Shown: positions 36,890-48,693, counted from the stretch's first letter. The stretch: DNA of 64,000 nt from Lates calcarifer (GCF_001640805.2 NC_066856.1:4929377-4993376), one strand, 5' to 3'. Made by a program: numbers and translations. The notes: a model not told the origin generated them from the sequence alone.

Positions 36890-38690
36890 CATGCAACTAG
36901 AGTATGGCTAAACTTCGGGATGGGGCTAAGGAGGTGGGGGGTTGTGGGTTATGGCAAATAAACTGTTATGGTACAGCTGAGGTCAGGCAGCTAAAATAAC
37001 TTGGCTAAAAGATTATGGTTACCATAAAATAAAAGTCAAATGAAAGTCAAATGTGCTACACAGCCTCCACCATCCCAACTGAAGGGCACACTAATTAGTG
37101 CAAAGACACTAAGCATTGGCACTAAGTGTAAATCATGCACTGTGGAATCATCCAATAATAACATAATTACTTCTGTGGTATTGCAGGATGATTAAATCCT
37201 ATGTTGCCCTATCCAACATAAAAAAAAGCTGAAATAAATTACAAATAATAGTTTCAATCATTTCTCTCCCTATAAGGCCAGGCAGTGTTTGGTGTTTCAA
37301 AAGAGCTCAAAAATGTTCTCTATAACAAATTCCTCTAGAAGAATATTTTGTCTGCTTGTTGAAGGTGATTTTATTTATTTTTTTACAGTGCATCATTCTT
37401 CTGAGTACAGGAATTTATCTTGCTAATTCCTCTGCTCACAGCTCCACTTCCACTGATGTATTATTATGGATGGGCTGTGCATAATGCTTTGGAATCAATA
37501 CTCGTCTTGTGCATGTTTTTCAGTGAATACACATAGATCTCTGATCCCGTTTGAAAAGGTTCCTGTTGCAGGTAATCAATACAAAACCATGTTTGCTCTA
37601 ACTCATGTCTGAGCCCTTACAACAGAATGCAGGCACTTCCTTTGTCTCTGGGAGAGGTGAGCATTGTGCATGATCCGCTGACTAAGCTCCATCTGTAAAA
37701 AAGTAACGTGAAAGGAAACCAATGGAGTGAAAGCCCTGGGAAACTTTATGCAAACTAGCACCTTGCTTTGTTGGATCTGAATTGAGCCTTTGATAAACAA
37801 AGGCTGTGGAGCATAATACAATCTGTGTCCTATCTGGTCAAAGTGAAACTTGCAACTCTAGGACTTTTTAAATCGCTTGGATTATAATCACCAGGCGTGT
37901 TCACACAAGTCAATATTTGTAATTCTATCTGGATTTGTTGAGAAACGTTACTTGTGTTTGTATTTGGGGGGAAAAAGCTTTTGCATGGAGTCTACTGTTG
38001 TTTTGATATTGATGCCCTGAAGTCATTGTTCCACTGTCACCTATGATGAAGAACAACAATGGCGGGTTTCTGAGCAGAATATAATGCGAGGATCTGTCGA
38101 ATTTTCTTCTTTCACATCCATTTTTCATTATTGTGCGTCTTATGGCTTTGATTTCCTCATCACTCTTTAGCTGCCAAATGTAATATATCATAATTTAGTG
38201 GAAGACCTTTTCAAATGAGCGCTCACTTTAATTGTGTTACAATACAAAGAATGGGTGACTTTATAAAAATCTAATGAAGACACGCTCAAGCAATTTTCAA
38301 GTCTTACTAAAAGGAAGGGAAGCACTTAAAGCATCTACAGCTTCTAGTAAAGCCCATTTCTATTTTAGACTGTCCTCACAAGAGAACTGACAGCAGTGGT
38401 CTCTTATTCAAAAGCCTAAAATTCATATGGACCTCCTGTGGTCTAGTGCACGGTTATGATATTGTTACTGCACTGCAAAACCTTTTAGAGAGCAGGCTGA
38501 GGTGAACGTTTGGGTCAGCAAAGTAAGACACTGTTTCCCTCATGTTATAACCATGACCATAATTTTCCCTTACTTCCAACCAATGAGTTTTAGTTGCCTA
38601 ATCTTAACCATCATCAAATAAATTGCAAATTTTCATCACAGAGATCAGATAAAACCTTCCTGTTGTTTTGCTCTGTTGTGAGGTCTGTAC
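36890..38690. other. No gene seen
   Basis: AT-rich sequence with no recognisable coding or repeat content. The minus-strand frames at 37603-37821 and 37925-38191 are short and unremarkable. Confidence 0.5.
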
Positions 38691-38694
38691 TTGA

Positions 38695-39968
38695 GTGACA
38701 GGGTGTAATATTGAGGCTGTTCACTATGGAGTCATCTGTCTACCTGACCTAGTGTGGAGACAGGTATCCTGCTCCTCTGCTGTCTGTAAGGAGGTATGTA
38801 CCAGCCAGCCCCCTCTATGCAAGGACTGCTGGTTGTTTGCTTACAATCTGAACTGGACCCGCTCCCCAGTGAAGATGCAGTCGGCTGTGATTCCACCATC
38901 CCCTGGCTAAACGCATCTGTTGTCCACCGTCTCGGAGGAGCTCAAACCCCAGCATGTCAACAACAAGCAGAAGCCAAGGGCCTCCCGTTTCACTCCTGCT
39001 CCCTGCTCAACCTGGATAGATGTGGTTGTCAGAGGCAGAAGGAAAATGAGCTGCTGCATGGCTCAGAATGAAACCTCGCCTGAGCAGCTCACGATTTCTA
39101 ATCGCTTCCTCTCTCCGCTAAACGGCAATCCACACCAGGCCTCGCTCCAAACCTGGAGCCAGCAGCGGCTGGAATGGCTGCTGGCAATGCCAGACTCCAC
39201 ATCACCACTACCTCGCCTCCTCCCGCGGCTGTGTCGCACATACACTCCATCCCTTCAACACTCATGGTGGGGGACTTCACAGTGAGACGTGCGTCTGTCC
39301 GCTCCAGCCAACTTGGTTATCGAGCACTTCCCAGGAGCCCACCTGGCAGACATCGATCGGAATCTGCCTGCTCTCATAAAGAGGTATCTCTCTGTGAATA
39401 CTGTTGTTCATGCTGGTATCAATGATATTTCAGCATGACTGGGGACTGAGTTAAAGGAACAATTCAGTTGCTCAGTCCCAAATAGTGTTCAAACACAACA
39501 CTGTTTTTTTCTGGATATATACAGAGTAGGGGCATAAATATCGGCTGTTAAGAAAATCCCCATTGTCAGCCAGAAACACAGCCAAGAATCTTGTCACTGC
39601 AAAGTGCTGTTTGGACAGTCCTGTTCCCCGCCCCTCTTCAAGTTCAGTTACATTTTTTTTGTTAGTTTGTAGTACTTTGTATTATCAAATCACTTTTATT
39701 TTCTGTATGCTTACTGAGACATGCTCAAGTCCAGATGACTGTGTAGCATTAAATGAAATATGTCCTTCCAGTTTCAGTTATTTTCACCGGTCTAGGCTTG
39801 TGCATTGGGGAGGTAGCCTGGCTGTATTTTATAAGGTTAACTTTAAACATTTAAATATGTTAAATGTTACATTTTACTGACAAATTTCTAGTTCTTAATG
39901 TTGCAATTCATGTAAAGCACTTTGTTTACAAAAGTGCCATATAAAGTTATTATTTATTTGTTATTATT
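38695..39968 (+). pseudogene. LINE fossil: ORF1 esterase-like domain plus start of ORF2 endonuclease
   Basis: This GC-rich island is a decayed CR1/L2/Rex1-type retrotransposon. ORF1 traces include WIDVVVRGRRK (TGG at 39013), then MVGDFTVR (39264-39287), FPGAHLADI and VVHAGINDIS (to 39432). GDF sits where SGNH-type esterases have GDS, so the catalytic serine codon is TTC (Phe, 39276-39278). HAGIND fits the H-x-G-x-ND block. A frameshift separates the two, and a TGA (39436-39438) interrupts the frame. ORF2 then appears as the apurinic-type endonuclease start, LTETCSSPDDCVALNE (Glu codon 39716-39718), followed by FSYFHRSRL and GGSLAVFYK. The coding match stops at about 39850. After a short AT-rich stretch, 39913-39968 looks like the 3' terminus (GTAAAGCACTTTGT and GTGCCATATAAAG). 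The rest of the endonuclease and the reverse transcriptase are deleted. Confidence 0.74.
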
Positions 39969-39969
39969 T

Positions 39970-41035
39970 AGAATCACAAGCTACTAAATACTATATTAAA
40001 CTCCACCTTTACCATCTGCAACACTGAAGCGATGCGCCTGTTTACTGTTTATAATATGGCCCATTCTACTAGATTAGTACGTTTACTTTTGATACTTTAA
40101 ATGATGTTTATGTTAGGGTGAATACTCCTCACTTTCACTTATGAAAAGATTGAAACAAAACAGTAATTGTGGACCATAAAACCAAAACGATGAGCTGAGA
40201 GGTTCTAAAGCTCAGTAGAGATGAGGAGTTGGTGGTAATGCTCTGTGGGTTAATCACTGTGACTGAAACGTTTGACATTACACAGAGTTATCTGATCCAT
40301 AATCAAACATGATCTTAATCCAAATAATGATATCCTGACTGATCAATACTGATTAAAAAGTATAATTAATGACTATTAAATGTAAGTTGAAGAGTTAAAA
40401 GCAAGTGTAAACATGTTTGCAGTGGAAAACTTGATTAGAAAGTAAACAGCAACTTCCAGGGACTGCCTATAGCTGGCCAGACATGGACCACAGAACCTTC
40501 TCTACACAGACAGGGGGAGAAAAGACAAGGCTAAAACATGCAACACCCCCAGTCTGGTCAGACAAGAACCAAACAGTCAGTTTTGTTAGCAAGAAGAACT
40601 CAAGACCGAAACTTTCCTCTCAGCCTCCCAATACAAACACTGTAACCCTATACAAACTCAGAAAAAGCAAATATTTCTTTAAAATGTGTTATTGCTTTGC
40701 CAAATGTCACAGTAAGAGGCAGTGACAGTCCTAATAATAAGTCCACAGAAAAACTTCGTAACTTCAACTGGATGCCATTTCTTCACAATTCCGCTTCACC
40801 AACCCTCTCTCTCCACTGCTTCCCCACCTACCTCCTTCCTCCTTACGCAGCAGTTTGTTTGTTGTCTCCCTTCTTTTCATTCCATGTGAAAATGGCACTA
40901 CGGGAAGGACATGGAAAACTAATGAGACTATCAATTGCTTTTTTTTTTTTTCCCCTGCCGCAATGCAGAGAAAACGGTGTGATTATGGGGAGTGGAGGGG
41001 GATCAAGGAGTTGGGAAGGCAGGAGGTGGATGATG
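39970..41035. other. No gene seen
   Basis: AT-rich sequence followed by a pyrimidine-rich stretch near 40800-40870. The 158-codon frame at 40697-41173 ends in a poly-tryptophan translation of the GTG microsatellite and has no domain. I do not regard it as a gene. Confidence 0.5.
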
Positions 41036-41039
41036 CAGA

Positions 41040-41085
41040 TGCGTGTGTGTGTGTGTATGTGGTGGTGGTGGTGGTGGTGGGGTGT
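41040..41085 (+). repeat. GT and GTG microsatellite
   Basis: GT dinucleotides run into about seven GTG trinucleotides and then GGGGTGTTAG. Confidence 0.88.
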
Positions 41086-41800
41086 TAGTGTGTCCAGCAG
41101 GGATGGGGACGGCGCTGGTAATGATGTTGTAATTATATTTGGCATGAGAAGGTGGCCGAGGGGCTACCGTTAATGTAGCGTTAGGGGAACCTCATCAGGC
41201 TTTCACATGGCCTGACAGTTTCATTAAAGCCCAGTCGTCCCCGTCTGCCAGCACAAGTCCAAAGTATTTATAAAATAAATCTTTAAGCCTCTACCAACCC
41301 CACCACCCCAATATTTTCTCCCTGACTGCTTCCTCTCATTCTGTTTGTCTATATGCATATAAGCCAGAACATCAGTTCTGGCTAATCGATGGAGAAGGCA
41401 AAACTGTTTTCTTTCTGTCTCCGCCTATCTCACTCATTAGTGTTTAGGTCTCTTTTAATCTCAGCCCCTTATCTATCAGTGTAATGGTTAGGCTATCATT
41501 GATTGTCTCTTTATGTATTGCCTACTGTGGGCCAGCAGAAATGCAATGGTCAAACTTAGGCTTTTGGGAATTCTGTGCAGTGCCCTGTTTGTTCATTTTA
41601 AAACTAGCATCACTGATGTATCAAAAATGTTTCTCAATGCCACTAAGGACAAGAAGGAGAGCCAAGTTTTTCAGGGGATGTAAGCCAGGTGATCAAGTAT
41701 TTAACACACACACTATCCTACAGAGGAGCTGAAGAAGAAGAGTCGCATCTTAGAGCAATTCGAGAGGAGGAGGAGGCAATCAGCTTCAGCTCAGCCTTTT
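41086..41800. other. No gene seen; unusual unique-looking block
   Basis: The stretch at about 41120-41290 has mixed composition unlike its surroundings and contains TTCATTAAAGCCCAGTCGTC. It has no open frame of note. It could be a conserved non-coding element, but I cannot test that here. Confidence 0.35.
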
Positions 41801-41805
41801 CACTT

Positions 41806-41944
41806 TCCCTCTCTCTCTTTCTCTCCCTCTCTCTCTCTCTCTCTGTGGACACACTTACACCCGACTTGCTTTGAGCGCTTGCATCGATCACCAACACCCC
41901 CCCCCCCCCAACAACCCCCTCCCCACACACACACACACACCTCA
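41806..41944 (+). repeat. CT, poly-C and CA simple repeats
   Basis: A CT run (41806-41844), a C13 tract (41897-41909) and a CA run (about 41924-41941) lie within 140 bp, separated by short unique words. Confidence 0.88.
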
Positions 41945-42852
41945 GAACCTCACCCACCCCGCCCCCCTCTAACTTCGACTTCTTTGGAGGGAAGTAAGAA
42001 GTGAGAACGCAGCAGTCATACCTGGCTCTGCAATATGGAAGGGCCAGTGTCAGATGTTCAGACACAGTAGTCACCTCATGTATGCTAGAGACTTTTTTTT
42101 TTGGTTGTTTGTTTCATAGAATTACTTTATGCCCTGCTGGTGATGGAGCCAAAGGACACTTCATAACAACAATAGCGATGCAACAAAACAATGCAAGAGG
42201 CTGTGGAGGTGTGAGTGTGTTGCTAAAAAGTACAGAAGACTTATCAAACACTAAGACACTACGTTGGGAATTGCTCCTTTGAGGCTGTATTGTACAACTT
42301 TGAAAAGTTAATTAGTAGAAATACTTTTCCTCTCCATGTCAAGGCTGGCAAGGTGAACAGAAAATTTGTGAAATGCTAAAAGGTACATGCAACAAATTAT
42401 TTTATCTGTCTGCTTATACAGCCATTGAAAAAACACAATGTTTTTGATGCTCTAAATGTTTCTGTTAAAAGATGGTCTCTGGTGTCCGATGACAATGTCC
42501 TAGATGTTTCTCCAGTTGTCTGCTGATTCCTGGTCAATGACCTTTGACCTCTTCCCAGTGACTACTGTGAGTGGTTTTTAATCTTGCAGTCAGAGCACCA
42601 TAAAATTTGCTGAGCACGTTCACAGTCCAACAGTGACTCCATTGCATTTCCTCTAGCACCACATTAGTTGTTTGTTTGTTGTTGTTTTTTTCTTTCAGTA
42701 TAATGCTTGCACCTGATACACAAACTCAAACCAGCAGGTACCCTTTAAATGTGTTTATCAAGTTTAAAAGTTTTTCAAGTGCAGAACTCTCACAACTTAT
42801 CTTGCCTTCAAATGCAAGTGCAATAAAATGCAACAAATTTCACACCTGATTA

Positions 42853-42868
42853 CCCCCCCCCCCCCCCC
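42853..42868 (+). repeat. C16 homopolymer tract
   Basis: An uninterrupted run of 16 C residues, uncommon in this AT-rich window. Confidence 0.9.
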
Positions 42869-42940
42869 AGTCTGAAGTGTGTTGAATCTGTTGAACTGTA
42901 AATATCTTTCAAATGACACTTATGTAAACATATAAAATTA

Positions 42941-42974
42941 ACTCATATGCTGAAGAAAGGTTCAGCATATGAGT
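42941..42974. repeat. Perfect 14-bp inverted repeat with 6-base loop
   Basis: The left arm ACTCATATGCTGAA (42941-42954) and the right arm TTCAGCATATGAGT (42961-42974) are exact reverse complements separated by GAAAGG. It is neither a factor-independent terminator nor part of any gene recognised here. It could be a small foldback insertion, or a palindrome formed by template switching. Confidence 0.92.
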
Positions 42975-44069
42975 AAATTAACACTTTCAAGCTACTGCAC
43001 TGATGCTCAGCTTATTTTTAACACAACCTTTTTCAGTCTCAAAGTCGATATACCAGCAATTGTCATAGAAAATTGTCATAGCAAAATAGATGGTGTGTGT
43101 AGCTTGCAACAGCTGCAGGTCATGGGCTAGCGGCCAATAGAATATTAGCACTAGTCACGATAACACTCTAATTTGTCACTTGTCAATTTCACCAGTTTTA
43201 TTCAAAAAACGTATTTGTACCTTTCTGACCTGATTTCTGTTTTATAACTCTCTACAAACCACGTGTCTTTGTCTTTATGTGGCCTGCATGTTTTCTTGGT
43301 TTTTCTTTTTTTTTTTTTTCCTTTTTGTGTGTTTCATTGCCTGTTTTGTCTTTAAACTTCTGGCCATTATTGCTGGCAATGGTAAAAATAACGGTCCCAG
43401 TTGGTCCACACAGCCTAAAGCCAGGAACACAAATGTACATTTTTCGGAGTTCATGTGACCTCACGGCACCGCAGATATCGACTTACACCATCTTTGCATG
43501 TAGCTTGATCTCAGGAGCTTGATTGTTCTATGGTGAAAAATTGCAAGAGCTCTGATGTTAAATTTAATAGTATGATAATGCGGGTAATCAACGTCATCTG
43601 CAGTTGCCACAATGATCATTAAACCAGCAGATTTTTTTTCTTTTTTTTTTTTTGCTGTCATAATGTATATAATGCTGTACATTATATAGTGAAACTGGTC
43701 AGAATATACTAAAATGCAGGTGCACGATGACTGCAAGCAGATCACCCTTCCACTTCTGGTGTACACATGAAGTTAGCAGGCAATAATATTATAATAATAA
43801 TATAGTAATGGAGTCGGAGCACTTTCTTGTTGCAGAAGAGGTGCATGAAATACAACAATTATGCTGGCTGAAAGGATGTTTGCAGTGGCTTCAGCACCGC
43901 TCTGCAGTTGTGTATGAACTTGTTAACCAACCCTTCGCTCTGCCAATCAACCAAGTTATATGCTAAATTGTAAACTGCTTCCTGACACATGGCTGCAAAC
44001 AAACTACCAAATGACCAAGAATGAATCTTTTTCTTCTAGACCAATAAAATGTTCAGTGTCTCTAACAGA

Positions 44070-44335
44070 ATTCCACCTGGCTACAAGAAGGCCAATTCAG
44101 CTGAGACTGAAGAGCTGCTCCTGCCTCTTATCCTCTTCATCCTCAACCTATCTGCTGCCTTTGATATTGTCAACCAGCAGATGCTCCTCATCATCCATGC
44201 TGACCTGGGATCTCTCTGGGATTGCCTCCCACCTGTCGTACCACACTTATCAGACATAATTGAGGGGAGCTCTCCACGCCGCGCCGTCTCCGCCGGGTTC
44301 CCTCAGGGCCCGGTCTGGATCCACCTCCCCCCTCC
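44070..44335 (+). pseudogene. LINE reverse-transcriptase fragment
   Basis: The frame that starts before 44070 encodes IPPGYKKANSAETEELLLPL, then LNLSAAFDIVNQQMLL and later GFPQGPVW. This corresponds to reverse-transcriptase block A, with LSAAFD holding the first catalytic aspartate (GAT 44163-44165), and to the GVPQGSVLGP block (from 44294). The DNA between ETEELLLPL and LNLSAAFD is shorter than expected, the loop region is eroded, and the YADD box is absent. The fragment is of CR1/L2/Rex1 type. The CpG-rich stretch at 44275-44320 is inherited from the element. No 3' end is seen, so this is an internal remnant. Confidence 0.75.
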
Positions 44336-44339
44336 TTCT

Positions 44340-47300
44340 CTAATCCGCACTGCTCGGCCCTGCTCTGAACTCACTGAGCTCCTCTACAAGACCATTTTTA
44401 ATCAGTGTTGATGAGAGCATGGCTGCTTCTGCCCAGACGACTGAGGAGCTTGGTGATACTGGAGAAAACAGACTGTCATGGAGGCTGACTCTGTGACCTG
44501 ATTGGGCAGGTTGTCCATGTAATCAGCTTCAACCTCAGCAGTAACTCAGAGCAGCTGCTTGGTCAAGTTGGCCTTGAAATGAGTATTGCAAACACATATT
44601 TTCATTCTTCTGGTCTTGTTCTTTCTTACATTTGTTAAAAGAGAACATTTTTAGAATGCCCTTTCTTTTCACAAGGTTCTAGGTAGCAGCATGGTCTTTA
44701 GTGGGGTGTGAAAACATATGTTTGATATTTTCTGCAGTTCTAATTGGTAGGTGAACTGCAAGCATAACACTTAACAAAGCTGACATGTCAAGGTAACTGG
44801 GAAAAAAAAGGTCCTTGCTATTCTTGTTCATTTCAAACAAACTGTCTTTATCAACATGACAGCCACTGCGGCGCGTCCTCATTTCACCTGAGCTATCAGG
44901 ATGCTTTTGTTCTGCTTTCTATTATTAATTCACTCTGTAATTTGTTGCTGAATACTGTTTTTGCAGTGTTACAATACAAAGCAACACATTTGAAGCCAGT
45001 TTCATCACGAATCCCTGCATTAATAATAATCAGTCCACTAAATGCTTTTGGTTAAATCATGGCCAGTTTTTTCTCAGCATTGTGTGGAGACACAGTCCTG
45101 TATATTTTATTTTTTCACTTCAATTTTTTATTTTTTTATTTTGAGCATTTTATTAAAGGATAAAATATTCATAAATCAAAATGTTAATTGTTTTAGGATT
45201 GTATCTGAGGACAGGTCATTTTGTTCAATTAGTAAGGGCTTATAGCCTTAAAGCTGTGAATGTTAATGCTCATTTGGCAAAAACTGAGTAAATCTCTGCT
45301 TTGTTTTTTGTTTTATTTGAGTTTGTGTGGATGTACTGTATCAGCACACCATTTCTTTTATACAGTGATGATTATTACATGTTATAAAGTCATGTTATTT
45401 TACAGTACCTGAGCCTTGTATTTAGATTGTCAGCTAAATTCAATTTATGGGGGACAAAAAGTCAAAGTTTTGATGGAAACTAAAAAGATAAAACTTCAAC
45501 TGTCATCGGGGAGGGAGGGAATATTTTTGTTGGAGGGCCAGATTTGGCCAAAGAGCTGCCATTTGCCTATCACTGATGTGCAGTGTGTGGTTTGTAGTGA
45601 TTTGTTTTTCTTTGGTACATAAATGTCAGCTGTCAGAAGTCAGCCAGAACTGCAAGAAGTCTCTATTTATATGTGGTACTGTGAACAATTTCAGTGCCAT
45701 TCATTCAGTCATATACTATGAAGACAGCATTAACCTTACTAAACCACAGCAATATTTGCTGTATAATAAATTCTTCAACAATTTATTCCCAGATCTCAGC
45801 AATGATCAGTACAATATATCATGATCAATACATATGATGGATCCAAATCCATGAAAGATCCAAGCAGCTAATAAATTATCTCTTACTGTTGCTTTTGTCT
45901 GGAAACAGGTAAGACAAAAAAAATCACGTACTTCAAGGTGAGACAGTTTACTCTGTCACCATGTGTTCGTATTAATTTCTGGTGTATGAGCAGTGCAGCA
46001 GAGCAGCTCTACAGTATCATCAGTTCTTTAATGATCAATAAGCATGTCGTGATTGTGTTGGGCCATGCGTAGATTATTACATAAGACAGTCATTCAAGTT
46101 TGAATGAGGTGTCAAACTGATGGCTTTGGATGAAAAATGCAACATTTGGTATATCAGAGACAACACACAGACAGACAGAGGAGGTAGTGATTAAATCACA
46201 CTTGTGCATACAGCATGTTGTTCCACTGTGGCTGACACATCATTTTAATGAGCAAATTTTATATTGACACACACAGGTGCTAATCAGTGAAACATCACAT
46301 TCAGTGACTACAATGGTTTTGCACTACACAACCAGCATAGTGTTTGCTGGCAAACAGAAGGACTTATCACCAAGCCTGTGCATGTTTTTCTGTGTCATGT
46401 CTAAAATGCCCCATTAGAAGCTTAATGACCGTACTAAAAAAAATCATTTTTAGCAAAACATCCTGCTTCAGCTTTAAAGTACTGGTAGTCATGTCTGCCC
46501 TGTCAGAACCTTGTCTGTATTATGTGAGTGCTGAAGTACTACATGTAATTTGAGCAAACTGAGAGTACATGTTCTGCTCGGGGTCTCACTTCAGGGGCTT
46601 ATTCCCGAGATACGCTGCTTGTTTGTTGAAACTATCTCATCTAACACCTCACACTGCTCTTTCAATTTCTGCACAGTGCACAGTGTTTGTCTTTCATATG
46701 TCACAGAAGCAAGCAGATCACTTCAAGAAATAGTCCCATTCCTTCTCCAGCCTCCTTCCCTATTTGTGGGTAACCTTAGGGGTAATAGAGAAGCTACTTT
46801 TGACAGATTTTTGATTGTGTTTGCATTAGGTTACATGGAGAGAAAAACCAATGAACTGACTTTTTTTCCAGGTTTGTCTTGTTTTCTGTCCTTCTTTATA
46901 ATTAGATCAAATATTAAAGTTCTTATCTTTAAGATTACACTCCTTGTGCAGCTTATGTCTGAGAAATGCAACAGGGGAGAAAGTGCTGTATCTGTTTGTA
47001 GCATGTGTAGAGACACACTTTGTTTTAGTAAAGTATGTCAGTCATATGCCTTTTTCAATCATGTCACGAGCAATTGTCATCTGATTTTATGATGTACACG
47101 GTGCAAGTAGTTTTCCACCCAACAGGCAGGGCACAGTAAACACTGAGGGGTTTGAGGCGAGCAGTCCGATCTGTCTATTTGAAACTAGAATGATGTCACA
47201 CAGGCTCAATCTAGTGCAGCAAATTTTATAAAGTAATGTAAAAAATAGTTATTTATGCTACACAGCATTTTCTGCTTTGCACACAGAGATTCTCATTGTC

Positions 47301-48300
47301 TAATTTATACCATATAAACAATAACAGAATATCAAAAACACACCAAAATAAAATTACACCTCCTCTCAGACTCTTGAGTGCAATATGTCTCTGACCTCCT
47401 AATACAAAAAGATCTTAGCTCAGTATATCAGCATATTTCCTCCATATTCCTTAATAACAAGTCACAGAAACAGCTAACATGAGTGATGAGGGATCCTTAA
47501 AATGAGAGGTTTCACAAAACTGGGTAAAGGTCTTATCCAGGCAGCTCAAACCAGGATATCATGTTTACATGTGTAACACATGACTGTGATACTAAACAAG
47601 CTGACCATAGCCAGGACAGTAGTGCACGTGTAAACACATTCAGTGGCTATTGTTAATTAATTCCAGAGTATCATATATGGGGGTTGACTGCGTGAAAATC
47701 TTAAGGATTATAACTTTAAGCAGGATACTAGTTTTCTCATAATTCTTTTGGTTAGGGAAATCAGTGTTTATTTCTTCTTTCTACCAAACCTGTACCATGA
47801 CATTCTCTGAATTAAGGAGCTGAGTTGTCATGGCAGACACAAAATTACCAACTTCGAAATGACAGGTTGGCTTGAAATGGGCAGAGTTAGGGAGAGAATC
47901 AGATACATGTGTTGAGCTAAAGTTAAATACTACAACCATGCAACCCAGTGCTTTGGCGTGTTGGAGCAGACGCTTATCACCCACAGACAGGTTAGCTTGA
48001 GGCGCTATCATATCTGGGAGCACAGCCCCTGTCGTCTGCCTGCCCACCCACCTGCCTATTTGTGTTTTTTTGTTATTGTTGTTTGTTTGGTTGTTTTTTC
48101 CCCCCCTTACACCTAACATCTGAGGCACTGAACCCATCAGGGCTGAGTCGACACACAGCTTCCTGTCTTATGAAGCCTCGGTACATGGCTTTGATTTGAA
48201 TGTGAAACACTATAGGGAACAATGCGTAGCTGAGAAGTATCGCCTTCCTCAAGGTACACATAGCATGAATGAACAAAACCTATGAATACTGTGAACAGAC
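44340..48300. other. No gene seen; one long chance-like frame
   Basis: No gene is recognised. The plus-strand frame 46550-47092 is 180 codons long but begins at TTG and has no domain that I recognise (see findings). T-rich sequence lies at 45098-45140. A possible hAT-type end is noted separately at 45515-45585. Confidence 0.45.
45515..45585. repeat. Possible hAT-type transposon terminus
   Basis: TTGGAGGGCCAGATTTGGCC, AAAGAGCTGCCATTTGCC and TATCACTG resemble the ends of vertebrate hAT elements, which often carry GGGCCGGATTTGGCC, a GGGCCGCC block and a CACTG end. The stretch is short, no partner end was found, and chance similarity is possible. Confidence 0.25.
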
Positions 48301-48304
48301 AGTC

Positions 48305-48693
48305 TTAAAGGACAAGTACAGATTCTTGCAAGTGCATTTAGAAATCCAGCTGAATCTAATATGAGGCTTTGACAGTCAAAGTTAGACAAATTGAATGGAA
48401 GGACTTTTTATTGCAAAGCCCCCCTTTTCTGTTTCAACAGACAGTATGTCCTTACTGAGCTGCAGTAGAGAGATAGTACCACAAAGAGGAAATTTTGCAC
48501 TAAAAAGGCTTATTTTGACTGATCCACACTACAGAAGCCTCATATTAGCTACAGCTGAACATGGCAATGTATTTATTGCCAGAATGAACAATTACTGCAA
48601 CCAATAACTGTAGATGTATACGCATATGGATGCATATGGGAATGTGAATATTGCTTAAAACCTGACTTGAAACAATGTGGACATATCCTTTAA
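48305..48693. mobile_element. Foldback (MITE-like) percomorph element
   Basis: The element begins TTAAAGGACAAGTACAG and ends ATATCCTTTAA, so both ends read TTAA-AGGA in mirrored orientation. Internal arms pair well: TCCAGCTGAATCTAATATGA (48345-48364, continuing GGCTTT) is nearly the reverse complement of GCCTCATATTAGCTACAGC (48537-48555). The copy is therefore an imperfect long inverted repeat of 389 bp centred near 48450. I recognise longer versions of this palindromic repeat from other percomorph genomes. It has no coding capacity. The TTAA at both ends could be the duplicated target site or part of the element. Confidence 0.62.

Larger units (their letters stand above)
41950..44065. other. 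No gene seen; poly-C and hairpin
   Basis: No gene is recognised. The stretch holds a C16 tract (42853-42868), a perfect 14-bp hairpin (42941-42974), T-rich tracts at about 43307-43320 and 43626-43653, and an ATT-rich stretch near 43780-43805. A weakly similar piece of the percomorph repeat family may lie at 42640-42690. Confidence 0.5.

Noticed and set aside
40697..41173. 158-codon open frame as a gene
   Set aside because: Its 3' half is a translation of GT and GTG repeats (poly-tryptophan). The rest has no domain, and other strand frames overlap it.
42640..42700. Further copy of the 15745-16185 repeat family
   Set aside because: Only CCTCTAGCACCAC and a GTTT run agree. That is too little to separate it from chance.
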